64,000 nucleotides of DNA from Patiria miniata (Eukaryota > Echinodermata > Asteroidea > Valvatida > Asterinidae). The translations under genes were made by a program, and so were the position numbers. Position 1 is the stretch's first letter. Every line of letters begins with the position of its first letter. The notes below the pieces were generated by a model. It saw nothing but the letters and a program-made list of their open reading frames with translations, did no database searches and had not been told where the DNA came from. The stretch covers positions 21,452,927 through 21,516,926 of the forward strand of contig NW_024037063.1 of the NCBI RefSeq assembly GCF_015706575.1. The letters run 5' to 3'. Shown here piece after piece: positions 59,501-64,000 of the stretch.

Positions 59501-62500
59501 TCAAGCAGTTGTACCTCACCAACGTGGCCAGAAAGTAAGTGTTCTGATGTCCCATTGGGTTTGTAATCATTCACACATTACCTAAAAGCTTCCAGTTTCT
59601 CCTCAGCATTTCCATTTTTTGAAAACCTTTTCCTAACCGTTTCCCCTTCTCGTCCCGGTTGTGTCATTCTGTATCCCAACAGTTTCCAGCCTTCCTCAAC
59701 TATTTCAATCTTTTTTTTGTCCGAGGTTTCCTCCTCTTTCCCAACTATTTCAAATGTTTTCCCAGTTGTTCCTTTTTTTTATGGCTCACTTTTCCATATT
59801 CCTCATTTCCCCCAACTTTTGCCCACTTACCCCAACTATTCCCCACTTACCCCAACTATTCCCCACTTACCCCAACTATTCCCCACTTACCCCAACTATT
59901 CCACACTTACCCCTACTATTCCACACTTACCCCAACTATTCCACACTTACCCCAACTATTCCCCACTTACCCCTACTATTCCACACTTACCCCAACTATT
60001 CCACACTTACCCCAACTATTCCACACTTACCCCAACTATTCCACACTTACCCCTACTATTCCACACTTATGCCAACTATTCCCCACTTACCCCAACTATT
60101 CCACACTTACCCCTACTATTCCCCACTTACCCCAACTATTCCCCACTTACCCCTACTATTCCCCACTTACCCCAACTATTCCCCACTTACCCCAACTATT
60201 CCACACTTACCCCAACTATTCCACACTTACCCCAACTATTCCACACTTACCCCAACTATTCCCCACTTACCCCTACTATTCCACACTTACCCCAACTATT
60301 CCCCACTTACCCCAACTGTTCTCCACTTACCCCAACTATTCCCCACTTACCCCAACTATTCCCCACTTATAGCCCAACTTTTCCCCACTTACCCCAACTG
60401 TTCCCCACTTGCCCCAACTATTCCCCACTTACCCCAACTATTCCACACTTGCCCCAACTATTCCCCACTTACCCCAACTATTCTACACTTCCCCCAACTA
60501 TTCCACACTTCCCCCAACTATTCCACACTTACCCCAACTATTCCACACTTACACCAACTTACCCCAGATGTATTATTTATTATTTGCCAGATTCCAACCT
60601 TTCACTAAATACTCTGAAAAATCTGTTTGACTTGATTTCTCTTTATCCAGTCATAATATTTAGATTCCTTGCAGAAAACAGGACTCAAGAAAGCTTGATT
60701 TAAACTGATATTAAAATTGTTGTTGTGAATAAATTTTGTTCGCATTTATTACATCACAATAATTGTTCGTACTGTTTTTTGGTTGGACTTGCTAGGCATT
60801 TGTTGGCATGGCACTCTCACTCCTCACACCTACAAACCCTGAACTTCACCAGCGCAGTCATCAAGAAGCAAAGGAACAGCCACCTCAAACACAGCGTCCT
60901 CCAGGCCTGGCAGCGAGCATACAGAGCAAGTCAACTGGCTCGACAGATACAGGCCAGGCTCAGGAAGAAGCAGCTCAGCAAAGCATTGTGGGATTGGAGG
61001 AGGTACACACAGCGATGCCGCAGCGAGAAGTACAATCAACAGAGATTACTCAGATGGGTAAGAACTCTCGCTGAATGGCATTTCTTATTTTACTTTAATT
61101 TTGTTGCACTAGACAAGTGTATGAAAACTGTACCCTCCCACACAGAGATATTGGTGTTAAAAATGCCATATGTTTACTGCTTGGACCCCATTACAACCAC
61201 ACAGTCTGAGGCCTGCCAACCTTGTTTCCATGGGCACGATCAATACTGCGCCATGTTGCTTTCCATCATGCCTTGCCCTATCTTAACCCCTGGAATTGTG
61301 TAATTTAAATGTGCCAAATAGTAGCACAGTGAAATTAAGACTGCAGTCAGTGTATTTAACTCCCGATGCATTTTATATAAATTTATAAATTTGTTTTGTG
61401 TGTAGAATCAATCCTTTCAAACATGAGATTTTGCATCAAGGATCTATATTTAATGTACGTACCTCTGTCGCTTCCTTTACGACTCGAGTTACAAGTTTTG
61501 GAGCCAACAAAACGAGGAATCCACAATTCGTATTGTACAGGCAGTGCGCAGTTTAAAAAAAAATTGTGTACGTGACGTGACACGCAGGAGATAGCGTGTG
61601 AGCCCATAAAGGGCTTGCAGTCTTCAAAATATGCACTCAGTATGGCCAGGGGTTAGTGAAGGAACGCACACGCGCCCATGGAGGAATGCTAACCTAATCC
61701 TCCGATAACCAAATGCTTACTCTTGTTATGTTACTGCTGTAAATTCCATTCGTGTTATAGTTTCTATTACTTGCGTACGTGTGCCTTTTGCATTTTCTCC
61801 CAAACCAAATGCCTGTGTTTGAAGGATCTAGCAAGGTTAGAAATGGAGATCATAATTCGTGTGTATGGAGAGTAGGATAGTTCATCATGTGCTAAGGAAA
61901 AGGTTGTAATTAGCCCAGGCATATGTGCAGATAATTAGAGAATAACAGTGTTAGGACTCAGTCTTCACTGATAATGACCGGGTTAGGGGATGGCCGCTGT
62001 TAATGGACAGCCGAAGGAGAGGTTTTGTAAATACTTTGTTAACAAAATAAACAGTTTTGTGACTTTTCTTTCGGCGATATTTCCAGACTTTTTGTGTTCA
62101 TGTTGAGGGGCCATATTTTAGCTTATGCCTGCAATATGTTCTCTTTAATGCATTATTTGTCTTCATTGCATTACGACTGACGTCCAAGGTATGAACTTCT
62201 GATGCCATAGCGAAAAAAAATTACAACAATTTTTTTTCATATTTTAACCTGACGGAGGAAGCTGGAATTTTGTTTACATATTCATTGCGTCCAAAATTAC
62301 AAAGATGCTCGGTTTAGAAAAGTAAATATGTCCGTGGGTGACGTGTACTGGTATACAGAAATAAATCGCAGATCCACGATTTTGTTGTAAATATCCTCAG
62401 TGTGAACATGTCGTTTCAAGACGTATCCGCACGCGCAGAGCAACTGTGTTGCATACGCTCGCGTTAGTCTTCACACGATGGTGGTTGAGCGCATGTGTAC

Positions 62501-64000
62501 TGCTGCATTGTTACAAGCTACTGTAGGACTGTTGTATATTTGGCCAATCATTGGCTTACATGATGCTGGATTAATGCTGGTTCAGGGGCCATTTATTCCT
62601 TGTTTTTGAAGCCGGTCTTTATATCACTGTTAATACGTCCCCACGTGATCGAGTCTCGACCAATCAGAAGCCATCAACTCTCCAAGGTATTTATTAATCA
62701 AGTTTAAAGTTTTGATCGTGTTGATTTTTGAATGATTGTTGAGCACTGAACAATACACTTTGGCACTATAATGGAAATGAATTATATTTAGTTTTCAAGA
62801 TTTTGGACTTTCTCTTTTTGCAATGCCTCCAGCTGCATGTACTATATGACAGCTTACAAAAATTTGTTCACTTTTTTGGTTTATCTTGTAGGCCCTTTGT
62901 ACATGGCAGTCTCACTGCGCGAAACAAAAGTCCACAAAGCTATCTGTACTCAGAATGGTGCATCACTGGAGGAAACGAACACAACAATCCAAAGACCTGG
63001 TCCAATCACTGACCTTGTACCAAACTCATCATGACACCATGAAACGCCAGAAGACATTTGAGTTTTGGAAGTTGGCATGGCAACAGCATAGGAAGGCAGC
63101 AGGTCATCGCAATCATGTCATACTTGAAAGGTAGAATTTGCAGAATCTTTTTTAACAATAACTTGCTCAAAACTAAATTGTTCATTTGTTTTATTTAATA
63201 ATTTGCTAAGCATGTATGTTCATCTACTCCACTTAGTTTGTGTGCATACGCCAAATTCTCGCTACTGCCAGTGGTTTGTCGAAATGGCAGTGCCACGGTA
63301 GGTGGGTACAATATAACTTAGGTACGAGTTAACCTGGGCACGAATTTGATGGGTACGATTTGACTTGAGTACAAGTTGACCTTTTTCTGCATTCGCTGTC
63401 TGAATGTCATCAAGCAGGTATGTGTGTTGGGGCGTATATACACTGTTGCACTGGCAATAAACGTCGTTGGATAAGTAGTTCTTTCTTGAATTGTCCATTT
63501 TGCAATACATGTATGTCAGAAATGATATCATTATTTTCATTTCATTGTTGATCTACATGGCAGTGTTTTTCATTGTTCAGGGAAACTTGAGAAATGGTTT
63601 AATTGATTTTAAAAATTTGATTGATTTAAAAGGGCTTAGAAGAAATTTTTTTTTTGAAAGACGTTTTTGTTTCTTAAAATATATTTTTTTTTCAAATGTG
63701 GTTTTCAAATTATGACAATCTCAGGCCATCATATGATTATGAAATTCATATTTTATGTTATTATAAATTTTCATGGGTTTAGTTTGTAAGTTGTGGATAC
63801 TATGTGATATTTCTTTTGCTAATCAACGGGTGCGGAATGGTGCCATACACCGTCTATAAAATTTCAGAATAGTCAGAATCGTTTGGTCTGGTAACCAGAT
63901 TAAGTAAGTTGCACCCAAGTACATTGAAATGAATTAATGTATTTTTCATGGTTTCAGATGTGTTAGTGGTTGGCACACATTTGCCACAGTTCAGAGACAA
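25646..64000 (+). CDS. SFI1: SFI1-type centrosomal repeat protein, 3' end outside window, at least 25 coding exons
   Basis: SFI1 proteins are long helical centrin-binding scaffolds of the centrosome or spindle pole. Exons: 25646-26593, 40157-40364, 40916-42642, 43165-43250, 44157-44283, 44881-44960, 45390-45609, 45735-45880, 46288-46464, 46668-46859, 47959-48189, 48869-49101, 50163-50349, 51170-51274, 52161-52386, 53086-53261, 54481-55954, 56078-56284, 56936-57079, 58005-58207, 58745-58835, 59272-59534, 60796-61057, 62892-63130, 63958-64000+. Phases join throughout to 2665 codons; human SFI1 is about 1240 aa. From about residue 990, Trp repeats of the form L..xF..W+ recur at least 30 times (FQTWKDRY, LRAHFKRWKEEL, IRAAYQQWRRQL, LNSAFHIWKTK). 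Residues 1-960 and 1740-2180 are low-complexity Ser/Pro/Gln-rich. Assigning the first exon to this gene rests on strand, phase and absence of another gene. Start: first in-frame ATG (CACCAATGG). Confidence 0.9.
26733..27289. mobile_element. Non-autonomous TIR element in SFI1 intron 1
   Basis: Ends AAAGCTATAGTCCATCATTT and the inverted AAATGATGGACTATAGCTTT. The middle is GC-richer (CGCACTGATCCGACGAATTA). An inverted relative is at 15055-15480; the open frames in both come from the same repeat. Confidence 0.8.
27270..27570. repeat. Dispersed repeat shared with 13320-13600
   Basis: Inverted, diverged copy of the PEX14 intron 6 repeat: ACAGTCCCAGCCAGTCAATC and CAGCTACAGTCAAAGC are the recognisable words. 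Confidence 0.6.
27577..28500. other. SFI1 intron 1 sequence, no gene assigned
   Basis: A 134-codon open frame at 27577-27981 begins with a hydrophobic stretch (GGLIMAVVG, then SVIFLSLLAIS). It has no homologue I recognise and no splice or promoter context, so I do not call it a gene. Confidence 0.35.
28510..30500. repeat. Direct repeats of about 480 bp flanking the left arm of a 1-kb inverted repeat
   Basis: 28520-28960 and 29990-30480 are direct copies (TTACTCGTTGACGTGTGTGT, GATCTCAAAGCGCTTCACAA, GGAGTTTGGGGAAACGGAAA) about 1.48 kb apart. Between them, 28948-29970 is the left arm inverted at 35918-36905. CCCGTCTGTCAC-type words recur at about 29017, 29190, 29425, 29572, 29777, 29953 and 30571. 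Probably one composite mobile element, class unknown. Confidence 0.75.
30812..31829. mobile_element. TIR element, AGGCCAAAAAA family, about 1 kb
   Basis: Left end GACCCTAAGGCCAAAAAAAA, then TTCTGCTTCCGG; right end is the inverse (CGGAAGCAGAAG, then TTTTGGCCTAAGGTC). Inner CGACCGACCCTATTTTT appears near both ends. The GC-rich middle (31070-31250) has no transposase-like frame, so it is non-autonomous. Confidence 0.8.
31830..33732. other. SFI1 intron 1 sequence, no gene assigned
   Basis: AT-rich intron DNA. The TGTCACAC words at 32070-32105 may be a decayed piece of the 28948/35918 repeat. A 133-codon frame at 33051-33452 has no recognisable domain and no conserved splice context. Confidence 0.4.
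33733..34100. mobile_element. TIR element, GGGTGTGCAT family
   Basis: CCAGGGTGTGCATTATT at the left and CCAATGCACAGCCTTATA at the right are inverted. Near the ends are GGCTACCCGAATG and CCGAATGGGTT. Related to 16454-16931. Confidence 0.6.
34370..34620 (+). mobile_element. MITE family A, partial copy
   Basis: AAGCACCCTGTGAAAACGGG and TCATTTTCAAGAAAAGTGG match copy 1. The hairpin at 34449-34476 has arms CCAATGATGG and CCATCATTGG. The outer TTAAAGGG ends are missing. Confidence 0.75.
34621..35917. other. SFI1 intron 1 sequence, no gene assigned
   Basis: Contains a C-rich pyrimidine tract at about 34730-34765 and otherwise ordinary AT-rich DNA. Open frames at 34765-35146 lack any recognisable domain. 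Confidence 0.4.
35918..36905. repeat. Right arm of the 1-kb inverted repeat, TGACAGACGGGAC motif
   Basis: Inverted counterpart of 28948-29970 (for example AACAATCCATGAAACTAGAG here against its complement at about 29829). TGACAGACGGGAC or a close variant occurs at about 35927, 36104, 36262, 36440, 36602, 36650 and 36822. Confidence 0.8.
36906..37265 (+). mobile_element. SINE-like element
   Basis: A box-B-like GGATTTGATTCC at about 36939 is followed by TGGGTTTTCAGTCCCTGCC and GTTTCCCCACATCTG. This order is typical of tRNA-derived SINE bodies. Box A is weak. Confidence 0.4.
37735..37900 (+). mobile_element. SINE fragment
   Basis: GTGCCCTTGGGCAAGACACT, CCTCTCTTCACCCAGAA and ATAATGGGTCCC match the body of the SINEs at 43857 and 49315. 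The tRNA-like head is missing. Confidence 0.6.
38080..38458. mobile_element. TIR element, AGGCCAAAAAA family, about 380 bp
   Basis: Ends TAGGCCAAACAAAAAAAGTC plus TCCGGTTTCTGGT, and the inverted ACCAGAAACCGGAGAC plus TTTTGGCCTTA. The tip resembles the element at 30812-31829 and a fragment at 4355. The inner GGCGACGCG words are near both ends. Confidence 0.8.
38459..39195. other. SFI1 intron 1 sequence, no feature assigned
   Basis: No repeat pairing, exon or RNA gene recognised; there is an A/G-rich patch around 38590-38635. Confidence 0.35.
39196..39745 (+). mobile_element. MITE family A, full-length copy 3
   Basis: Ends CTTAAAGGGAATATACATGT and the inverted GTACATTCCCTTTAA. The hairpin region at 39368-39405 has an extra half (CCAACGATGATCGG, CCACCGTTGG, then GACCACCGTTGG). 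Inner pair CTGGTTCCCTTACC and GGAGAACCAG. Confidence 0.8.
39746..40095. repeat. CCTCAATCCTCCAAAAT cluster
   Basis: At least seven variants of CCTCAATCCTCCAAAAT (39777, 39787, 39912, 39950, 39990, 40035 and the inverted GAGGATTGAGGAAGG at 40075) are spaced 10-125 bases apart. It follows a MITE family A copy directly, as at 10785, and ends 60 bases before SFI1 exon 2. Confidence 0.65.
40157..40364 (+). CDS. SFI1: SFI1 exon 2
   Basis: Acceptor TTGCAG|GAACAT, donor TCTG|GTAATG. Encodes EHPKTPEEWLVEPLQRLSLG and a Thr/Pro/Gln-rich end. Low complexity; kept for its clean splice sites and phase. Confidence 0.75.
40916..42642 (+). CDS. SFI1: SFI1 exon 3, large disordered region (575 codons)
   Basis: Acceptor TCTCTAG|GTTCTT, donor AAT|GTAAGT. 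Ser/Asp/Gln-rich with no recognised fold. A Lys/Glu-rich stretch (KTRSRKKLDEEKETEKQDED-like) lies near 41890-41950 and Ser/Arg-rich sequence at the end. Probably an N-terminal regulatory or targeting region; function not known. Confidence 0.85.
42786..43041. mobile_element. TIR element with perfect 19-bp ends (SFI1 intron 3)
   Basis: TTTAACCAGTTTGCGCCGG at 42788-42806 and its exact complement ending at 43039. The interior repeats TATTTCCGGCCTCACT/TATTTCTGGCCTCACT. Fragments with related ends lie at about 626 and 57292. Confidence 0.75.
43165..43250 (+). CDS. SFI1: SFI1 exon 4
   Basis: Acceptor TTGCAG|GTGAAA, donor AAAAG|GTTAGT. Short Lys-rich linker (VKHLNGVPKPQKSAGFPKK). Confidence 0.8.
43435..43725 (-). 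mobile_element. tRNA-derived SINE, minus orientation
   Basis: Reverse complement of the SINE at 43857: CAGGTACCCATTTATACTCC and GGGTGGAGAGAGGCAATTGT are diagnostic. Head near 43640-43720. Confidence 0.75.
43857..44100 (+). mobile_element. tRNA-derived SINE, plus orientation
   Basis: Head GATGTGGTCCAATGGTTC followed by CTTGGGCAAGACACTTCACT, CTCTCCACCCAGGAGTATAA and ATGGGTACC. It ends in an A-rich stretch at 44100. Forms an inverted pair with 43435-43725. Confidence 0.8.
44157..44283 (+). CDS. SFI1: SFI1 exon 5, first repeat-like segment
   Basis: Acceptor GATCAG|TCTCAG, donor AAG|GTAGAC. LSPLALSSSHSPRQTFSILW leads into AFKILDILHSASPDKHEE, the beginning of helical sequence. Confidence 0.85.
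44590..44815 (-). mobile_element. tRNA-derived SINE, second family
   Basis: The minus-strand head matches 13605-13840 (TGGGACTCGAACCCACAACC and TACTAGTGCAGACGTCTTA on plus). The body TTTTGCCCTTCACTGACGTA is also shared. Lies 65 bases before SFI1 exon 6. Confidence 0.75.
44881..44960 (+). CDS. SFI1: SFI1 exon 6
   Basis: TTTCCAG|CTGTAC to GACAG|GTCAGT. LYWFRRWHKNVRLIKTRQEE: SFI1 repeat with the Trp-Arg/Lys pattern. Confidence 0.9.
45390..45609 (+). CDS. SFI1: SFI1 exon 7
   Basis: TTGCAG|AGCCAC to GGCACT|GTGAGT. Repeats around LMTRCLQAWKLA and KALHGLRWAVMQ. Confidence 0.9.
45735..45880 (+). CDS. SFI1: SFI1 exon 8
   Basis: ATGCAG|TGGCGT to TACAA|GTAAGA. Begins WRDLYQVRTERA and contains the textbook repeat SIAVTFQTWKDRYN. 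Confidence 0.95.
46288..46464 (+). CDS. SFI1: SFI1 exon 9, with a GC splice donor
   Basis: TTGGCAG|AGTCAG to CTACAG|GCAAGT. Encodes SLLSQGFQCWKLFTS and IVQKAWHVMRAVY. The donor is GC rather than GT but otherwise matches the consensus, and only this site keeps the phase. Confidence 0.9.
46668..46859 (+). CDS. SFI1: SFI1 exon 10
   Basis: ATACAG|TCAAAA to AAGAG|GTAAGA. Repeats KLLSAVIHTWVRGS and RGLLRAHFKRWKEELL. Confidence 0.95.
46960..47290 (+). mobile_element. tRNA-derived SINE (SFI1 intron 10)
   Basis: Head with GTGGTCTGCAGGT and box B GTGGGTTCGAGTCCAGC. The body TTCTCTCCACCCAGGAGTAA and ATGGGTACCTGTGAGGGC matches the 43857 family; the tail is AAAGTGCTTTGATCTTAG. Confidence 0.75.
47300..47480. 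repeat. Degenerate AATCCTTCAAAATCCTCC words
   Basis: TTTGAATCCTTCAAAATCCT and GATCCTTCAAAATCCTCCAG look like decayed relatives of the CCTCAATCCTCCAAAAT repeat. Nothing else was recognised in the rest of this 1.1-kb intron (to 47958). Confidence 0.4.
47959..48189 (+). CDS. SFI1: SFI1 exon 11
   Basis: TCATAAG|GTATGT to CTCAG|GTATGT; the AAG acceptor is atypical. Repeats YVWELWTLRLQ, KQRVFSKWMQVARQ and YLKIVFQRWRSYVNR. Confidence 0.9.
48325..48640. mobile_element. TIR element in SFI1 intron 11
   Basis: ATGGGCCTTATTCACGAGTT at 48329 is inverted as ACTCGTGAATAAGGCCCAT at about 48617. AT-rich interior, no ORF. Confidence 0.65.
48869..49101 (+). CDS. SFI1: SFI1 exon 12
   Basis: CCTCAG|GAGTAC to AGAG|GTGGGA. 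Repeats TLLTWSTRLRV, AHRAWSLKC and RAVSKWKERVRHRR. Confidence 0.9.
49315..49560 (+). mobile_element. tRNA-derived SINE (SFI1 intron 12)
   Basis: Head GTGTGGCCAGTGGTTAGGG with box B GGGTTCAAATCCAGC. Body CTTTCTCCACCCAGGAGTAT, AAATGGGTACCGGC, and GCGATGGACTGGCATCCCAT. Confidence 0.8.
49600..49870. mobile_element. Head-to-head duplicated SINE of the second family
   Basis: 49660-49700 carries the minus-orientation head (TGGAACTCGAACCCATGACC). 49712-49740 then carries a plus-orientation head (GAGGTAGCGGGTTCGAGTCC), flanked by ATAACACTGTATACTCAGTG at the left and CTGAGTATACAGTG at the right. The body GGTTTCGCCTTTT/ATGCAAATTCCATCTT follows. Confidence 0.65.
50163..50349 (+). CDS. SFI1: SFI1 exon 13
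   Basis: TTCAAAG|ACGCAT to GCCAG|GTACGT. Repeats DAFKRWTHEHRLA and ILRFLLSWRLLAK. Confidence 0.9.
50684..50770. mobile_element. SINE body fragment, second family
   Basis: AAGATGGAATTTGCGTCGGG, GTGATGTTAATCAATATC and TTGCCCTTCACCGACATAT match 13605-13700 without the tRNA-like head. Confidence 0.65.
51170..51274 (+). CDS. SFI1: SFI1 exon 14
   Basis: ACCACAG|TTCATT to TGGAG|GTAGGA. Repeats SFDAWRERVLRKK and YLEKSFMTWR. Confidence 0.9.
51311..51500 (+). mobile_element. MITE family A, copy truncated at its central palindrome
   Basis: TTTAAAGGGAAAATACAACA and TCATTTTCAAGAAAAGTGGT match copy 1 closely. Sequence similarity ends at about 51500, within the hairpin (CCAACGCTGATCGGCC then unrelated). 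Confidence 0.8.
51501..52160. other. SFI1 intron 14, remainder
   Basis: Contains one GTCCCGTCTGTTACC at about 52112, like the motif of the 1-kb inverted repeat, and otherwise unrecognised AT-rich sequence. Confidence 0.35.
52161..52386 (+). CDS. SFI1: SFI1 exon 15
   Basis: ATCCACAG|GGAACA to GACAAG|GTAAGA. Repeats LTRAFLGWREVIQRK and VRGIFDCWRKASEE. Confidence 0.95.
52387..53085. other. SFI1 intron 15
   Basis: Possible decayed inverted repeat: CATTCACAAAACTATGCGA near 52512 against ACGCGTTTTGTGAAAGAAAT near 52922, with GCGATGCGT words at 52449-52485. Too imperfect to call an element firmly. Confidence 0.3.
53086..53261 (+). CDS. SFI1: SFI1 exon 16
   Basis: TTATAG|GCTAGA to GCCAG|GTGTGT (a short GT run follows the donor). 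Repeats VLLATVFFSMWSKNAR and KIRAAYQQWRRQLL. Confidence 0.9.
53608..54283. mobile_element. Element with GGGTCGGGTCGGTT stretches (SFI1 intron 16)
   Basis: Ends TAATGATGTGCAAACCCGAC and GGATGCACATCATTA are inverted. Repeated GGGTCGGGTCGGTT words occur at about 53668, 53695, 53731, 54129, 54160 and 54228, with inverted CCGACCCGACCC at about 53648. Non-coding open frames only. Confidence 0.65.
54481..55954 (+). CDS. SFI1: SFI1 exon 17, 491-codon Ser/Pro-rich insert inside the repeat region
   Basis: TTTGCAG|GAATGC to AAAAG|GTAAGT. It starts with one normal repeat (ASLMHRVFQAWHQET). It then runs through about 450 residues rich in Ser, Pro, Gln and His, with many SP/PRS sites (SPRSHSPPQPWSSPSHTPLS region at about 55500-55570). 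Repeats resume in the next exon. Many possible phosphorylation sites; a hinge or regulatory insert is my inference. Confidence 0.9.
56078..56284 (+). CDS. SFI1: SFI1 exon 18
   Basis: ATCTTAG|ACCTAC to CATTGG|GTGAGT. Repeats LRSLILHWRLWPA, AFNQWLDYARRRR and LHRALMTWQRRCH. Confidence 0.95.
56525..56680. repeat. Inverted repeat with a Penelope-like end motif
   Basis: ATAATGAGAGGTTTGCGGAA plus ACACCATGT is inverted at 56648-56677. Between them is CCTGAAGACGGTCAGAG, a perfect GGTCAG/CTGACC stem, then GGAACGTCGAG. This order resembles the terminal motif of some Penelope-like retroelements. No reverse transcriptase frame is present. Confidence 0.5.
56936..57079 (+). CDS. SFI1: SFI1 exon 19
   Basis: TTTTAG|GAAATG to CCAAG|GTAGAT. 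Repeats LVHLNTWIQYSRNYQ and LNSAFHIWKTK. Confidence 0.9.
57080..58004. other. SFI1 intron 19
   Basis: Has TTAACCAGTTCACGTCGGA at about 57292, a fragment related to the terminal repeat of 42786-43041, and a GC-richer stretch at 57740-57900. No exon could be supported. Confidence 0.35.
58005..58207 (+). CDS. SFI1: SFI1 exon 20
   Basis: CTACAG|CACAAG to ACAAG|GTAGGG. Repeats AVLSIVHNWKGYVQQ and TQECFRSWKVRTWQ. Confidence 0.95.
58490..58675. repeat. ACTTGTAC-rich degenerate repeat (SFI1 intron 20)
   Basis: CACTTGTACTTGTTAA, GTACTTGTACTTTAATG, ACTCATACTCATTCT and AGTACTTGTAATTGTACCC recur within 185 bases. Possibly the end of a transposon; no second end was seen. Confidence 0.45.
58745..58835 (+). 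CDS. SFI1: SFI1 exon 21
   Basis: ATGAAG|ATGCCT to CAGTTG|GTGAGA. CLITWASWTKERTIRKEKL. Short, but the phase fits both neighbours. Confidence 0.85.
59272..59534 (+). CDS. SFI1: SFI1 exon 22
   Basis: TTTGAAG|GTTTTG to AGAAA|GTAAGT. Repeats VLHRWQSQRIKL, LREIVRRWSMYVSKK and VHKMWTTWKHQKQ. An in-frame stop at 59245 excludes an earlier start. Confidence 0.9.
59811..60567. repeat. 20-bp minisatellite, about 38 copies (SFI1 intron 22)
   Basis: The unit is TTACCCCAACTATTCCCCAC with point variants (CCACAC for CCCCAC, CCTACT for CCAACT) and a 2-base insertion near 60369. The unit length is not a multiple of three and contains no stop in any plus frame. It therefore produces three overlapping open frames of 237-328 codons (PTYPNYSPLTPTIPHLPQLF pattern). 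These are not genes. Confidence 0.95.
60796..61057 (+). CDS. SFI1: SFI1 exon 23
   Basis: TGCTAG|GCATTT to AGATGG|GTAAGA. Repeats HLLAWHSHSSHL, KHSVLQAWQRAYRA and LSKALWDWRRYTQRC. Confidence 0.95.
61058..62891. other. SFI1 intron 23, no feature assigned
   Basis: No SFI1-type exon, tRNA-like segment or clear inverted repeat was seen. A CpG-containing stretch lies at 62340-62480. Confidence 0.4.
62892..63130 (+). CDS. SFI1: SFI1 exon 24
   Basis: CTTGTAG|GCCCTT to GAAAG|GTAGAA. Repeats ALCTWQSHCAKQ, LRMVHHWRKRTQQ and KTFEFWKLAWQQHR. Confidence 0.95.
63300..63395. repeat. Degenerate GGTACGAGTTGACC-type repeat
   Basis: GGTACGAGTTAACCTGGGCA, GGGTACGATTTGACTTGAG and TACAAGTTGACC follow each other at about 16-20-base spacing. 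The rest of intron 24 to 63957 shows nothing recognisable. Confidence 0.45.
63958..64000 (+). CDS. SFI1: SFI1 exon 25, cut by window end
   Basis: TTTCAG|ATGTGT. CVSGWHTFATVQRQ: the start of another Trp repeat. The gene continues past the window. Confidence 0.85.

Noticed and set aside
59659..60703. Three overlapping frames of 237-328 codons
   Set aside because: Artefact of the 20-bp minisatellite, which lacks stops in every plus frame.

Overview
This is a piece of an intron-rich animal nuclear genome, AT-rich and crowded with non-autonomous mobile elements. The three genes found are clear relatives of vertebrate genes, with intron lengths and tRNA-derived SINEs of the kind seen in marine invertebrates. 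I would guess a deuterostome such as an echinoderm or hemichordate, but nothing here proves the taxon. No bacterial operon, CRISPR array, virus, rRNA gene or intact tRNA gene was seen.

Layout. (1) 1462-5057, minus strand: a complete five-exon TMEM222 gene (DUF778/RTE1 family membrane protein, 203 aa). (2) 5058-5968: a compact head-to-head promoter region. (3) 5969-15881, plus strand: a complete eight-exon PEX14 gene (peroxisomal import docking protein, 365 aa), followed by a probable 3' UTR to about 17045. (4) 17540-22960: a repeat island made of a 71-bp satellite and a shared tail segment. Most of it lies in plus orientation, with one block in minus orientation at the right. (5) 24100-25040: two fold-back elements. 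(6) 25646 to beyond 64000, plus strand: a very long SFI1-type gene (centrin-binding centrosomal scaffold) with at least 25 coding exons. It has an extended disordered N-terminus, at least 30 Trp-containing SFI1 repeats, and a roughly 490-codon Ser/Pro-rich exon in the middle of the repeat region. Its 3' end is outside the window.

All exon joins given were checked by eye for AG/GT (one GC) borders and for continuous reading phase. TMEM222 adds up to 612 nt, PEX14 to 1098 nt, and the SFI1 part in the window to 7995 nt; all are divisible by three. The genes belong to unrelated cell functions: an endomembrane protein, peroxisome import and the centrosome. No common pathway is evident. The two head-to-head genes may share promoter DNA, and one arm of that region is a near-exact inverted copy of the TMEM222 start region.

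The rest is intron and intergenic DNA dominated by short inverted-repeat elements (MITE or fold-back type), several SINE families and tandem repeats. The most unusual items are: the satellite island; a MITE family whose central hairpin is kept by compensatory changes; a 1-kb inverted repeat carrying a motif spaced about every 170 bp inside a 13.6-kb SFI1 intron; duplicated splice-donor segments in TMEM222; and a repeated VQDNV motif at the SFI1 N-terminus. I found no new gene system that I could defend.
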